From Rhytidiadelphus loreus (Eukaryota; Streptophyta; Bryopsida; Hypnales; Hylocomiaceae), in contig OX344765.1 of the NCBI GenBank assembly GCA_947034895.1, forward strand, positions 47,993,001 to 48,057,000: a stretch of 64,000 nucleotides of DNA. The letters are read 5' to 3'. A program made the translations under genes and the position numbers. The first letter of the stretch is position 1. Each line of letters opens with the position of its first letter. Below the pieces are notes generated by a model that was not told where the DNA came from, searched no databases, and saw nothing but the letters and a program-made list of their open reading frames with translations. Shown piece by piece: positions 23,701 through 36,100 of this stretch.

Positions 23701-25464
23701 AGATAACTATGTTATAGATACCTATATTATACAGATGTTTATGGTACAAGCACCTTCAATGGTTGTAAAATATCTACTTATATATATATGCTCAAGGCTC
23801 ACGTGCTTGCATTTCCATGCTCACACACTAACATTGTTGGTGCAAAAACAATGACTATGGACCCAAACCAATGAGCTTGGTCACATACTTAGTCCAAAAC
23901 TTTGTGTGCTTTGTTGTTGAGAAGCGGTGCCTTTGCTCCGAGTAAATGCATAGAAATCCATTATTAGTATTTGTTTATCTATTTCCTTCCTTCCTTCCTT
24001 GTTTTTTTCTTCCGTGCAAATTTTACTTAAGAAGGTTCGCTGCACGGCTCAAAGTCTGACAAAGTGTACACACAAGTTTGATCTTCAGTGCTTCACGTAA
24101 GTGAGGGGAAGTCTACAAGTTCATTTCAGAGGGCATGTAAGATATGTCAGTCAAGGACCCTGGAACTCTTCAGAAAACACTTCAAGCAAGCTCCCTTCTA
24201 CTGTACCTTAAGCTTAGCTAATGGAACCGAAGATTTCAAAGTACTCTGGTGTCATTTGTTTCCAAAAGAAAAAGAAAAGAAAAAGAAAAGTACTTTGGTA
24301 CTTGTCAAAAAGAACAGCTAGCAGTATGATCTGAACTTGTACTGGGTACAGTAGAAGGCTCAAGAATGGCACTTCTAAGGAGAAAAATAGATTTGTGGAA
24401 GAAATTAGCCAGCCAACGATTTCCAATTTTTTTTGGTAGGCAAAGAAATGGAAAAGAAACGATCTACAATTTAAATAGTAATGTTTTTACTCAAAATGAA
24501 TTAGATATGATTTTATGAAGTGAAGAGTATGTAGGTTGCTATTGATGGTTGTAGACTTCAACAATAATGAATTAACATGTGCTTTTGAAAAGAGTAGAAT
24601 AGTCCCCCAAAAGATGAATAGGGTGCTTAGTATGTTTAGAAAATTTCCATAATGGGTGAATGTAGTGTCCTAAAGAAAAATATGTACCCTTTGACCTCTC
24701 ATATATTTTATATATTATAATCAAATATTGTTCTTGGATTTTATCCAATTTTATTGTAATTTTCCTTTTTATGATTAAAAAATGAGAACTTTTTGACACT
24801 CAATAATGTTTATCAAAGAAATTTGTTTGGCTTAAGGTGATCCTACCTTTTGTACACTTGGTGGATAATTGAAGTTTGGACACTGAGTACCTCTAATCTC
24901 CACTTTTAGTGTGATATATTAAAATGATTGAAATTAAAGTGTAGAAATAGACTAGGTTATCCATGCCGATACAATTCTACCTTCGATAGGAATTTGGTAG
25001 CAAAAGTTATGTTTCTCAAAGCAAAATGCTCAAAAATAAAAAATAAAAAATAAAAAAATTCAATTTAAAAAATTGGAATATATTTATACCTACATTGAAA
25101 AGACATCATTTATTCCATTTGAATTAGTGACGTAAAAGTTATAAAAGGTCTTATTTTCCTTACAATCATGGCATTTTCTAAGAAATTACCAAACAAAATT
25201 TTAGTTTTGTACTCAACTTTCACAATTTCCTAGGAAAAAAGTGTTTATATACAAATAAACCAAAAATGAAATTTCACACACAAACAAGCAACTATTGCTA
25301 CAAGAGCCCTTGTCCATGTATACTATAAACATGGACTGGACAATAACAAGAAAGGAACATTGATTCTTATTTCATTTCTTATTCTTTAAAGTAGATCTAG
25401 ATTTTAGCATGGTAACACTCAAACTTCCTTACATTACCTTTTGTAGTTGCAAAGCCCTCTCTAC
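20748..25464. other. Repeat-rich intergenic DNA, no gene seen
   Basis: Holds a segment present three times. Copies near 22,225-22,375 and 22,495-22,600 share GTGCCAGAG, GAAGAGTGTGG and AGTTGCA. Copies near 21,300-21,370 and 22,290-22,330 share CTTGATTTGAACCATTTTAGAA. A dense AAAAG microsatellite lies at about 24,265-24,290. A fragment near 25,110-25,150 resembles part of R1. No coding evidence. Confidence 0.5.
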
Positions 25465-25467
25465 TAT

Positions 25468-26419
25468 CACTAGAAGAAAAACACGTCCGGCACAACCAAC
25501 TACTATGCAACTAGTGCCCTATGCAACTGTCATGCAACTAGTTTCCTCTCTATTTGCACCAAATCTAATGTAGTTGTTTTGTGTCATTGTTTTACAACAT
25601 TCATTCATTGTTTTAGTTGCAAAGTAGTCATTCTGTAGTTGCAAAAAAAGACTAGGAAACAACTAGTGTCCTATGCAACTATTATGCAATTGTAAAATGA
25701 CCATAGTTGTTTCCTAGTTGTATGCTAGTTGTTTCTTAGTTGCACTCTAGTTGTTTCCTAGTTGCTTTCAAAGTTCATTCCCATTCGTGTTATATCAATT
25801 GACCCATATCAATTGTAAAGAGTACCACTAGATTGAACATATAAGACTTGTAAGTTGTTATAGTCTTATGTAATGAATTCTTTTGATAGAATTCTAAGAT
25901 TTCTATAATTTGTGAGTTTCTACAATTTGTAGATTTTGTATATAAGAATTTTAAAAATAATTAAAATTCAAGAAATTTTATAATCTAGGAAATTGAATTT
26001 TGAAATCTAGGAAGAAGGTAGATCTGAAATTTTGAAATCTAGGAAGAGGGTAGATTTGAAATTTTGAAATCTAGAAAAAGGTAGATTTGAAATTCAAAAA
26101 TCTAAGAAAAAGGTAGTTCTGAAATTCTAAAATCTAGAAAGGAGGTAGATCTGAAAATTTGAAATCTACAAATCATTGAGATTTATATTTTAAAATTTAC
26201 AAATCTACAAGTTGCAAGCAAGTTGTAAACAAGTTGCACACAAGGATGAAGTTCTTTGTATGGTGTTGGATGACAAAAAACCTTGCAACTAGATTGCAAC
26301 TAATGCGACTTGTCCACTGCAACTACGGACTCTACATTGTCACCTAGTTGCAAACATCCTATGCAACTACAAAATGAGTTGCATACTGTAGTTGCAAAAC
26401 CCCTCATTTTCTTCTAGTG
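25468..26419. mobile_element. Non-autonomous CACTA transposon, 952 bp, TSD TAT
   Basis: Begins CACTAGAAGAAAA and ends with the exact reverse complement TTTTCTTCTAGTG, a 13-bp perfect terminal inverted repeat starting with the diagnostic CACTA. The 3-bp flanks at 25,465-25,467 and 26,420-26,422 are both TAT, the 3-bp target duplication typical of CACTA (CMC) elements. Subterminal DNA is packed with GTTGC/GCAAC motifs in both orientations, as expected for transposase-binding subterminal repeats. There is no transposase ORF, so it would need to be mobilised in trans. Confidence 0.88.
25985..26175. repeat. About 33-bp tandem repeat inside the CACTA element
   Basis: About six diverged units built on GAAATCTAGGAAGARGGTAG, within the central part of the 952-bp CACTA element. 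Confidence 0.75.
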
Positions 26420-26422
26420 TAT

Positions 26423-29400
26423 GGTGTTGAGCCCTAAACCAAATAATGACTACATTTCATTTGTTCCTAATCTAAACTCATCAATGGTTAATTGTACATA
26501 GAAAGAACTAAATTTCATACCCTTTAAGGCACAAATCAACCTTGATACCAAGTCTAAACAATCTTAACCTCTCAAGGCCCAAACATTCAAATTTTGAACA
26601 ATAAATGAACACAAATATAACCCAAGCACACATAGCATGTTCCCTTCCTCTACCTAAATGTTGGTAGATTCTTATGTTAATTCTTTTGCATTTGTACAAT
26701 GTAGATTTTCAAAAATTTATTTTCAAAATATTCTAGATTTAAGTGGATTCAAGTATATTTGACCTCAAAAAGTAAAAGCTCAAAATACCATAACTAGAAT
26801 TTAACAATTTGAACTTAAAAATAAATAAATCTTATCAAAATTACACAAATTCAATCTATAATCAATTTTAGGATCTAGTAAAAAATTCATGGATGAAAGT
26901 TAACCAAAAAGCTTAACAAGAAATTCATAACAAACAAAACCTGCCTTTGAATGTATAGGACATATTTCAATGCATCCATCATTTTAAATTTGCAGTGCTA
27001 GTTTGTAATAGATCCAAATTCATAGATTATTATTTTTATAATAAATAATATAAAATAATTTATTCCATCAATCACTTAAGATTATTTATAAATTGTCTTT
27101 TTTTTTGTCATTGTAAGTTCCACAAATTTATAAAGCTAGGGGTCTAATTGGATTAAAATTTTTATAAAACAATGTGCATACTAAAGATTTTCTATAACTT
27201 CAACCTTTGGAGCGAGTGATGCTGGATTTGTTTTCTTGAATCATAAAAAATTTACAAAAGGTAATTAAATAGACACCAAAGGAAACTATAATGGATTTTA
27301 TCAAGGAACAAATGGAAATTTCATGTACTAAGTATGCACATATATTAAAGGTTCTACATAATTTGAATCTACTTATCATACTAGATGTTTCATAAATCAA
27401 CGTGATAAAATATTTCTACCATTTTAAATTTCAAATGACAATATTCTTTTGAAAATTATGAAATCTTAAAAAAAAATAGAAAACTTTAGTTGTTGGAGAT
27501 GATTGACATGAAAAGGAACCCTTTCATTTGTGGTAGTGACATAGTCCATACAAGTTTATTTGAAAATCAAACAAATCACTGCTAAAATGTCATTACCTCA
27601 TAAATTTCTATAACTAGGTGAAAAAAGATAAAAATTAGAGCTCAAGTGATTTATTTTGTGGGAAATAATTTTTGTTCTAGAAGACATATTAGAAGTCTAA
27701 TTTCGAGTATCATTTATGACACGTGTCAAATGTATTGAAGAACCTTCTTCATATAGTCATGAATATCTTGATTTTTTCTAAGAATCTTTTAGATTATTTG
27801 AATATACTATAGATAAATACTATTCTATAGTGACTTCGTAACTTTTACATAGCCCATCTATTTCCATACAAGTTTTTGCATTCCTCCACAAATTCATCTT
27901 AGGTGCCCTCTCCCTAAATGTGTCACTAATCCTAAACTACCATCTTCATTATGTGTACATCTCCAAAATCAATTATGTACCTATGTAGAAGAAACTATTT
28001 TAGAAACAAACTTTATTCCTTCATAACTTTTGCATATGATATCCAAATGTCATGGTTCCTTAGTGCATCAGAACCTCCTTTCACTTGCCAACAAGAAAAT
28101 ATGAAAATTATACCATTTTAATAATAGTAACTAGGTAGAGAAGCAAAAGTGGTGGTTTTGGGGGTACCCACTTTACAAGATTTGACAATTGAAGGTTTCT
28201 CGTGCATTTCGTTGGATACAACAAAAGGTGGGGAAGAGGCTTTCCATGACAAAATCACATGTGAGGAAGTTTGAGCTAGTGCTATAGGGACTTAAATTAA
28301 GGTAAACCAACCCATTTCCGCCCCAAAACTCATCCAAATCCATTCATTTTTTGATAAAATCATTGCAATAAATAATTTCCAACAAGGGGTAACGCGTCAA
28401 TCCTTCATTGGTGAATACTTAAGTATAATTAGATACATGGAAAGGCAAGGCAATTATGGATTGTTTATAGGATATCTATGACTCCACTTTGTAAGCAGTT
28501 TTGTAATTTGAGGACAAACCACTTCAAAAATTCACAAAAGTTACAATTTTAATCGAAAAATTATAATTCCACTTGGATTTGATTCATGAAACAAGCACAC
28601 ACCTTTGAAAAAGATGTGACTCTCTTGGAGTTGGCCCCAAGATATTGTGATCACTAATCTGGGTGGTAATAGGCTTGTCTACCACTTACAGGGTTTGGGT
28701 AAGTTAGCATTGCTGCTCGTTTAGTACATAATAAATCCAAAAAACATTAAAATCCTTGTTAATAAATCCAGTAAACATTTGTCAACTGAACTTCATCTGG
28801 CAAGCAACCGCCAGTCCGCCACTAAGCTTAACTTATCCGGCAGGCAGGCAGTCTGGCCAGCAACCGCCACTTTCAAGCATGCCAACTACTGATGAAGACC
28901 CAAACTTTGTCCTCAGCCCCACCAAAACTCTCCCAAGATGATGGGCGCCCACACAACCCGAGGATCATTATTAATTTTCATAGATCCAAAGATACGGACA
29001 TTGGTACGTGCTCTCTCGCGTGTGGCAGAGCAACCCATTTCCAACCACTTCACCAATTACGCATATTTGGAGAACAGTTTTTTTTAGTGCCAAATTTTTT
29101 CCATGCACACAAATAAAATTTGGAAAGATTGCATATTTTTTCATAATTTTATCACACAAAATGTAATTACTGTGAATTTTTTTAGTAGAAGGTTCTCTTC
29201 AACCTACAATGGTGATATAGACCTTTTCTATTTTTGACCAAGGGCTAGTTGCAATATTGACAACCTTGCAACTAATCATAATGCAACAGAACTGCTCCTC
29301 AAACTGCACAACAACTTCATAGCCATAAAGCAGTCTATAGGTTGGAAATGGGAAGGTGATTAGGAATGGGTCAGCTACCATATTTTGCTTCAAACAGACT

Positions 29401-29848
29401 AGGTTTTCAAGTTCTCAGGCCGAGATTTTTGGCAACTCGGCAGAATTGAATGGCCAATGAGAATTTCAAATTTTACACATGGGCGGTGGCATAAGTTGGT
29501 CATTCTTAAATATGAATCAGTATGGCACGTTGAGTGAGCCGCATTTGAGGGGGATTTGGACCTCCCAAGTGCTTGGGTAAGTTCGTTGACTCCACAAAGG
29601 CAACACATACAGAAATATATCAGTTGATAATAGTACTGTAAACTGAAGCTACACTAGGGTTTGTACTTCCCTTTTGGTTGGGTATGAATTTTTTAATAAA
29701 AGGAAGAAAAGGAAACCACTTAACTACCCGTGATTTGTGGAATTAAAATTGTAAAATTATCACTTGGGAGAAGCAAACTGAACCTCATGTTTTGAATCGC
29801 TTTCTGGATCTCACTCTGAAATCATTTTGCGATGGTGGTTGGAAAGAA
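26423..29848. other. AT-rich intergenic DNA, no gene seen
   Basis: Mostly AT-rich. A 28.8-29.4 kb stretch shares segments with 21.9-22.2 kb (a TCTATAGGTTGG motif and a TAATTACTRTGAATTTT segment), so both hold pieces of one repeat. A fragment of the MULE-like arm is listed separately. No coding evidence. Confidence 0.5.
28015..28125. mobile_element. Fragment of the MULE-like long-TIR family
   Basis: Shares CATAACTTTTGCATA, then a GGTTCCTTAGTGCATCAG segment, then CTTTCACTTGCC and AACAAGAA with the arms of the elements at 41.8-43.3 kb, in the same order. No partner arm was found nearby. Confidence 0.5.
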
Positions 29849-30440
29849 GTAGAGTATGATTCAAAATACTAAATTGTTAAGAATTTAGTTATGGAATTCA
29901 AAAATTCAAATCCCAATAGTTGTAATGTTGTAATAAATAATCTACATTTAGTGATTTGATTTGATTTTTTAAATATTGAAATTTGAGTTAAATAAACTTT
30001 ACTTTAAAGTTTGTTTTAGAGTAGAGATTCCATAATTGCCCACAACTTAAAACCCCTTATAACTTTCATCTTGTCAATCAAAATGGAATGATTTAAAACT
30101 TTCCACATATATGCAAATCTAGGAAACCAATTTCAAATTTTTATTTCTTAAAAAAGTCATTTTTTTGAATTGTCCAGGTAGCAACAAAAACTACATATTA
30201 TGCAATAACTTTTGAACCATGTAGTCAAAAGTTATGAAAATTGTTGCACTTTTATTAAAGCTACTCCTTGGCCACATGTTTTGTGAAAATTTCAAAGAAA
30301 AAATATGAAAATTCCAATCATAGTGAGCTACCTAGAATCACTATGTTGCCAAAAAAACACTTATCAAAACTTAGATTTATTGTTTAGTTTTGAATAAATT
30401 CCAAAAATTCCCAAAAGGCCTTGGGCATTTAGGGGTTAAA
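29849..30440 (+). mobile_element. R1 repeat copy, 5'-truncated
   Basis: Matches the second two thirds of the 39.59-40.53 kb copy, from a GATTCAAAATACTAAATTGTTA segment to CTATGTTGCCAAAAAAACAC and a terminus reading GGGCATTTAGGGGTTAA. It is followed at once by an inverted copy. Confidence 0.6.
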
Positions 30441-31090
30441 AGTGTTGATATTGATGAATGCCAATGTATTAGTATAACAAATATTAATCTCCAATGATTA
30501 AAGATCCCACTTTGATTCATTCCATTTGAATAAGTGATGAGAGAGTTATGGAGCTTCTTGTTTTGCAAACAATTATAGAACTTGAGAAATAACTTATTGG
30601 ATTCATTTCTAAACTCAATTTTTACAATTAAAAAAATAAATTCTATAGGATGAAGTATATTTTTCTAGAACAATCTCACCATTGGGATTAGGGTGTTTCA
30701 ATTCCATCTTAGAGATATTAATGATATAGTTTTTCCTTCAACTTCATACCAACTTCTACTTAACAATTTTTAAAGAATAAAAATCAAGCTTAAAATCTTA
30801 TTTAATTGCTTAAAATCAAAATGTTTAGTTCAAAAATTTTAAGTTAAGAAAATTCAAAGTAAAATAATATAGTAAAAAAAGGTGCTCAAAAATTCGATTT
30901 CTTTACTTTAAATGCAAATATGTTGCAATCTACATGGTGAAAGTTTATGAAATTCATTGCACACATTCTTATACCAATATAGTGCAAGATCTTACAATTA
31001 GATATGCAAACAAAGTAATTAGTAATTTTTTTTGTTCTTTGCAATAAGAAATGACAATTTGGAATGTTTTTTGACGAAAAAAGGACCTTG
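30441..31090 (-). mobile_element. R1 repeat copy, inverted partner of the preceding one
   Basis: Shares GATTCATTCCATTT, CTCACCATTGGGATTAG and the terminal TTTTTTGACGAAAA segment with the copy at 38.2-39.1 kb. It lies tail to tail with the copy ending at 30,440. Confidence 0.55.
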
Positions 31091-31984
31091 GGATTGTAAT
31101 ACATTCTAAAATAAATTTAATGATATAAAAAAGAAGATGAACAATTAAAATTAACTATGAAGGAGTAATAATTTAATTAAAACCCTTCAAAATATTAAAA
31201 GGTCTAAATTTTTGGAGGAGTTTTTTTTTTATATGTTGGAATATTAAAAAAATTTAGAGCTCAAAATTTAATCAATAAACCTTTTTATATGAAATTTGTT
31301 ACACACTTTTGTGTAAGAATATCCTATGTGTTTAAAAACTCTTATGTATTTGTGTGAATATAATTTCAATTTTATGAATTTTTTGGTAATGATAACATAA
31401 GATTGACATTTCCAAACGTCCTCAAGTTATTGTTACACCATGATCACTTTTCTATATTTGTTGACAATTTATTGGAAATCTCAAATTTGCTCATATAAAT
31501 GTTAAAAATATACAAACTATCATACTCTAATTCTCAATTTCTTGTCAAAGTTATTAGTAGTATTTTTTTTCATCAAGTACTACCTTCCACATTTTTATTT
31601 TTCTCAAAGATGAATATGTGTTTTTTCGGTCAAAGTTTTTTCCCATGTATTCTCAACCCATTTCCCAACATATTGACTAAAAAAATGCACAACTTATGTG
31701 ATACAATTTTTTTCCCCTAAAAATGTCAAAAGACAAACCTTTAGCTTTGTGAAGCGCTAGAGTTGCCTACTTTTGGAAATTTAGGCACATTGAACTTGCA
31801 ACGATATACTTGATCAAGCTAACTAAAGATCCTATGATTGAATTTATCAATGAATAAAGATGAATGTTTAGCTTTGCTTTGGATACAAGTATTTTCAAGC
31901 AATTCATAACATTGCATCCTTGAAAAGGGGTCCCCTACAATGAACAAAATTGTCTTCATGGCTCAACCAACCCCAATCCTTGAA

Positions 31985-32065
31985 TCACCCCCTAAAGAAC
32001 CAAACAACGTTTATTTTGGCAACATAACAATTTTGGACAACTTACTCAAAACATAAATATTTACT
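31985..32065 (-). mobile_element. R1 terminal fragment
   Basis: A short piece, CCCTAAAGAACCAAAC followed by GGCAACATAACAATTTTGGA, matching one end of R1 (compare 19,805-19,870). Confidence 0.5.
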
Positions 32066-32389
32066 ATATTTATTTATATTTATTTTTGATGTGGGGAAGA
32101 GGAGTACTATGTTGTTCCACCAAATTCTTTACAATTGGATTTGTCCACAAGGAGTTATGGGAGAAAATGTTGTTTTTGATGGATGGGGGTAGCACGAGCA
32201 AGGTTATTTTATGTTGGAGTGAAATTTTCATCACAATGCCGATAGGAACAAGGGTAGGGCCTAGGGCAAATTTTCGATCCAAGTTGAAAACATGTTGCTA
32301 CTAACATTTTTTGGAGACCCATAAATTCAAGACATAGTATAAGGAGGGGGTACTAGCTAGAAAGATGGTTGCTCCATGAAATAATTTTA

Positions 32390-33170
32390 GAAAATTCAAC
32401 ATTAAAATAAAAAAAGTCAAAATATTTAGCAATTATCTTACATAGCTTCAAAAGCCACTTATTTTATGTGCATAGAGATGAGAAGGCAAGCTCTTTATAC
32501 AAAAGGAGTGGTTGGAGGTAAAACAATATACTATGTGGGATATGTAAATTATGATTAATAGAAGCTCAATTGCTTCTAGCTAAGCCAAACATAGGAATTG
32601 TGTTCAAAGCAGAATTTCAGACCTCATTTAGGCATAGTAGAATAAAAAACTTCTAAATTTTTTCATATAAATTAATGTGTAGAATCAAGATAACTTTCAT
32701 CTCCAAAAATCCGTTTGAGATTTAAAGTCTTCAATTAAAAGTTATGAACAAATTTCAGAAAGGGATTGGAAGGGACATTTTCGTTAACATTTTCAAACAT
32801 CCTCTCTGAAATTTGTTCATAACTTTTAATTGAAGACTTTAAATCTCAAAAGGATTTTTGGAGATGAAAGTTATCTTGATTCTACACATTAACTTAGTTG
32901 TAATATTTTAGAATTTTTTTATTCTACTATGCCTAAATGAGGTTTGAAATTATACTTTGAAAACAATTCCTATATTTTACTCAACTATGAGCGGTTGAGC
33001 TCCTACTACTTCTAATTTATATATCCCACATGGGTTGTTTTACTTCCTTCCATCCCTCTTGTATAAAGATCTTGTTTTCTAACCTCTACTCACACTAAAT
33101 AAGTGGCTTTTGAGTCTATGTAAGATAGTTGCCAAATACTTTTTTATCTTTGAATTGAATTTTGAATTTA
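32390..33170. mobile_element. Long near-perfect hairpin (foldback) element, about 780 bp
   Basis: Two arms of roughly 350-370 bp (about 32,390-32,757 and 32,805-33,170) are reverse complements around a loop of about 45 bp. The inner 80 bp differ at only one or two positions. Shared segments include GAATCAAGATAACTTTCATC, AATTAAAAGTTATGAACAAA, and outward CTCATTTAGGCATAG and AAAAGCCACTTATTT. Divergence and small gaps increase outwards. There is no ORF. A single-armed relative lies at 53.1 kb. Read-through transcription would give a long double-stranded RNA, a plausible Dicer substrate. Confidence 0.8.
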
Positions 33171-36100
33171 AAAAATAATATTTAATGGAGTTGGAGAGTA
33201 TATTCGTACACAATTGGAACGTGGGTGTTCAGAGGATATGGCATGTGATAAAATTGTTCAATGTCAGTGGTCCTTGATGAAACAGGCATAGCAATCCTTG
33301 ACTTGGCCTCCTCCTGCCTGGTGTGCCCAATATGTCCAACTACCCTTTAGTTCAGCTTAGGTGTTTCAAGATAGTAATTAAGGTAAACTAGCCTATGACA
33401 GGCAAATCTCCTATGACAGGCTCCTAGAGAACTACCCATTACAGTCTTAAATCAACCCATGACAAACTTTTTCTAATAAATGGGGTTAGAACTGCATTTG
33501 ATTAATTTGTGGCCATAATCAAAGCCTTGGGAAATGGTCATGAAGTTATTGGTAACTGTCTTAGGACACTTACCCATTTTTAGTGTAAATTGGTAGTAAA
33601 AAGTTATTTTGTAATTCTTTCATGTCATGTCCATATTAGGAAATCTTGGAGCCATGTTAGAAAATGTTTTGACTGCATTAGGTGGTTAGATGACCATCAT
33701 GGAAACACTTTTCTGCTGATTTGGAGTAGTCTACAGACTCTTTAAAGCCAACTGCACAACAGACTTCAAAAATTAATAAAAAATTCATTTTTTATCCAAA
33801 AAATAAAATTTCACTTGCTCTCTGCATTCCTCATGTTTATCTTCATAGAGAATTTTTTTTTAATTTTTTTCAAAAATGTGAATATGGCAAACCGGCCATT
33901 CTGCCTATCATAGGCTGGTTTACCTAAATCAAGCTTGCCAAAGTCATAAACTTGGGGCAAGTTCCTTCCCCCCCCCTTCTGGGACTAGCTGAAACCTATA
34001 ATTCTATTGCTAACATTTTCAAGAGATTACTGTATGTGCAAGTCAAAAATTGTTGAAAAATGGCTTTGTATGAGAGTTTTTCTTGAAGCTAATTCCCTAT
34101 TGGAATTTTTTGGTATGTGTTCTCAATTTGAAATGTTATGAAATTATTTGAAATCACATCACTAACTCTATTGCAAAAAGAAAACAAAAAAAGTTCAAGT
34201 AAAGAAGTGAAATTAACTTGTGTAAAAGCTTTCCCAGATCAGAGCTACCCCGAATTTGGATACCCCCCCTTCACAAAAAACATATTTCTCCCAATCTATG
34301 CCATCAAAACCTCTCATTTTTTTTACTACATCATAATAAAGTAGTTTACTATTACATCTTATAGAAAGATGCAACAAGATTTCATTCATCATTTTTTGGT
34401 TGGCCTTTGCCATCAAAACAGCCTACTTTGAGTGTTTTTTGATGAAACATAGTCAAAGAACTATAGGAGTTAATTGATAAATCGCTCCAAAGCATCTAAC
34501 AAACAAAGCATAACACCTTCCCCAATATTGGAAGGACCATTACCTAGTTATAATACAATGCTATGTTTTTTTGCCTCAAAACATCACATAACTGAACTTT
34601 ATGGGTAAACAAAATTGACATACTATTACTACAACCTCTTTAATTTACAATAACCAATATGGTGTACTAGAATTACATGCGGCTTTCCACCATAGCCGAA
34701 GGCCGAATTTGGCACAAAGTAGTCCCCGTCGGTGTTCAAGTAAAGTAACATTGTCACATGTTGTAAATCTATCTACCACGGCACCTCAGTTTCTTCCCCA
34801 TAGCTTGTAATAACATAATAATAAAATCATTTGAAGCTCCATCCCTCCTTCCGTCGGGGTCCCAGGGAATTTCTTCCCCACCCGACCCAACTCAACTGGA
34901 CCCCACCCCACCCGGCTCCCCTTGATCTCGGACCCTGTTGGTGTTTCCTGCATGCAGCTTGTTGACTATTCCGCAGGTGGACCGAAGATTTCATGCTCCT
35001 CCAGATAGACTGGCAAGGATTCCAGACAGGAAAAGAATGTGATCCCAAGGAACATGGCCGAGGATTGGTGGAGGTGAGAAATAGTCCATGGATGATGATG
35101 ACAGGCACCCGGGGCCCGGGACACTTTGTCAATGCACATCCGTCGTCACTCCCTCCCTCCTGGGCTGGCACCAACCCCGCCGTCCTTGCCATGGAATTGC
35201 ACCCTCCTGGTCCCCGTCACGGTCCCATCCTGGGGAAGGTGCCAACTGGCAACGACAATGGCAAGAAATCCAATACCATGAAACTCGCCCAAATAGACCC
35301 ATTTGGTAATCGGTACTGTAGCTTTGGGTTTAGGGAAGAACTCAGTGTTGTCTTTGTTTTTTTTCCATTTTTGAGAAGAAACGGGTTGTTTCTTCAATAC
35401 TCACGTGATATTTGGTGATACCTAGGTAAAATTTGGCTACTTGTCTCAAAATACAGTAGTAATCTAGCTATTTTGACCCCCACAAATGAAAATTTCTTTT
35501 ACAAGAAATAGCCAATATGTATTGGTAATATATATTGGTTGTAGCCAATTGGCAAAAAATCGTGCAAAAACCATACACTAGGAGAACTGAACCAGGGACG
35601 GTAGAAGTTGGACAACTTGCTCCAAATGGCCGACTTTCTGGAATTGTTAGAATTGATCAAAATCACAATTGTAAAGTTTTTAGTTGGATTTCATTTTGAC
35701 ATTTTTGGTGTATTTTGGGTGGTTTTTATTGGCTAGTTGGGAATTTGGTTACTTGTTCTGTTGTCCAAATTGGTGATTTAATGTGTTATGTTACTATTTG
35801 TGGGGCATTTTTTGCTTGTATAGTGCCAAGTTGGAGTAAGTGTGTTAGTGTGGTGAGTTGCTAGTTAGTCCAATTGGGATTGTTAGTGGTCTAAATTAAA
35901 GTTCTAGTTGGCAACTTGTGTGTTCTAATTGTGTAGTTTGTTGTGCAATTAGGTTGCCAAGTTGGGAAGTTGGTAGGTAACTGCTCGTGAATGCCTATTA
36001 GTTTCGGAAGTTTGATTTGAGTTGCACCCACTTTGTGCTCGACTTTGTGAATGGCAAGTGGTTGCCCCAACCCCAAGTGGTTGTGTAATTTTTTAAAATT

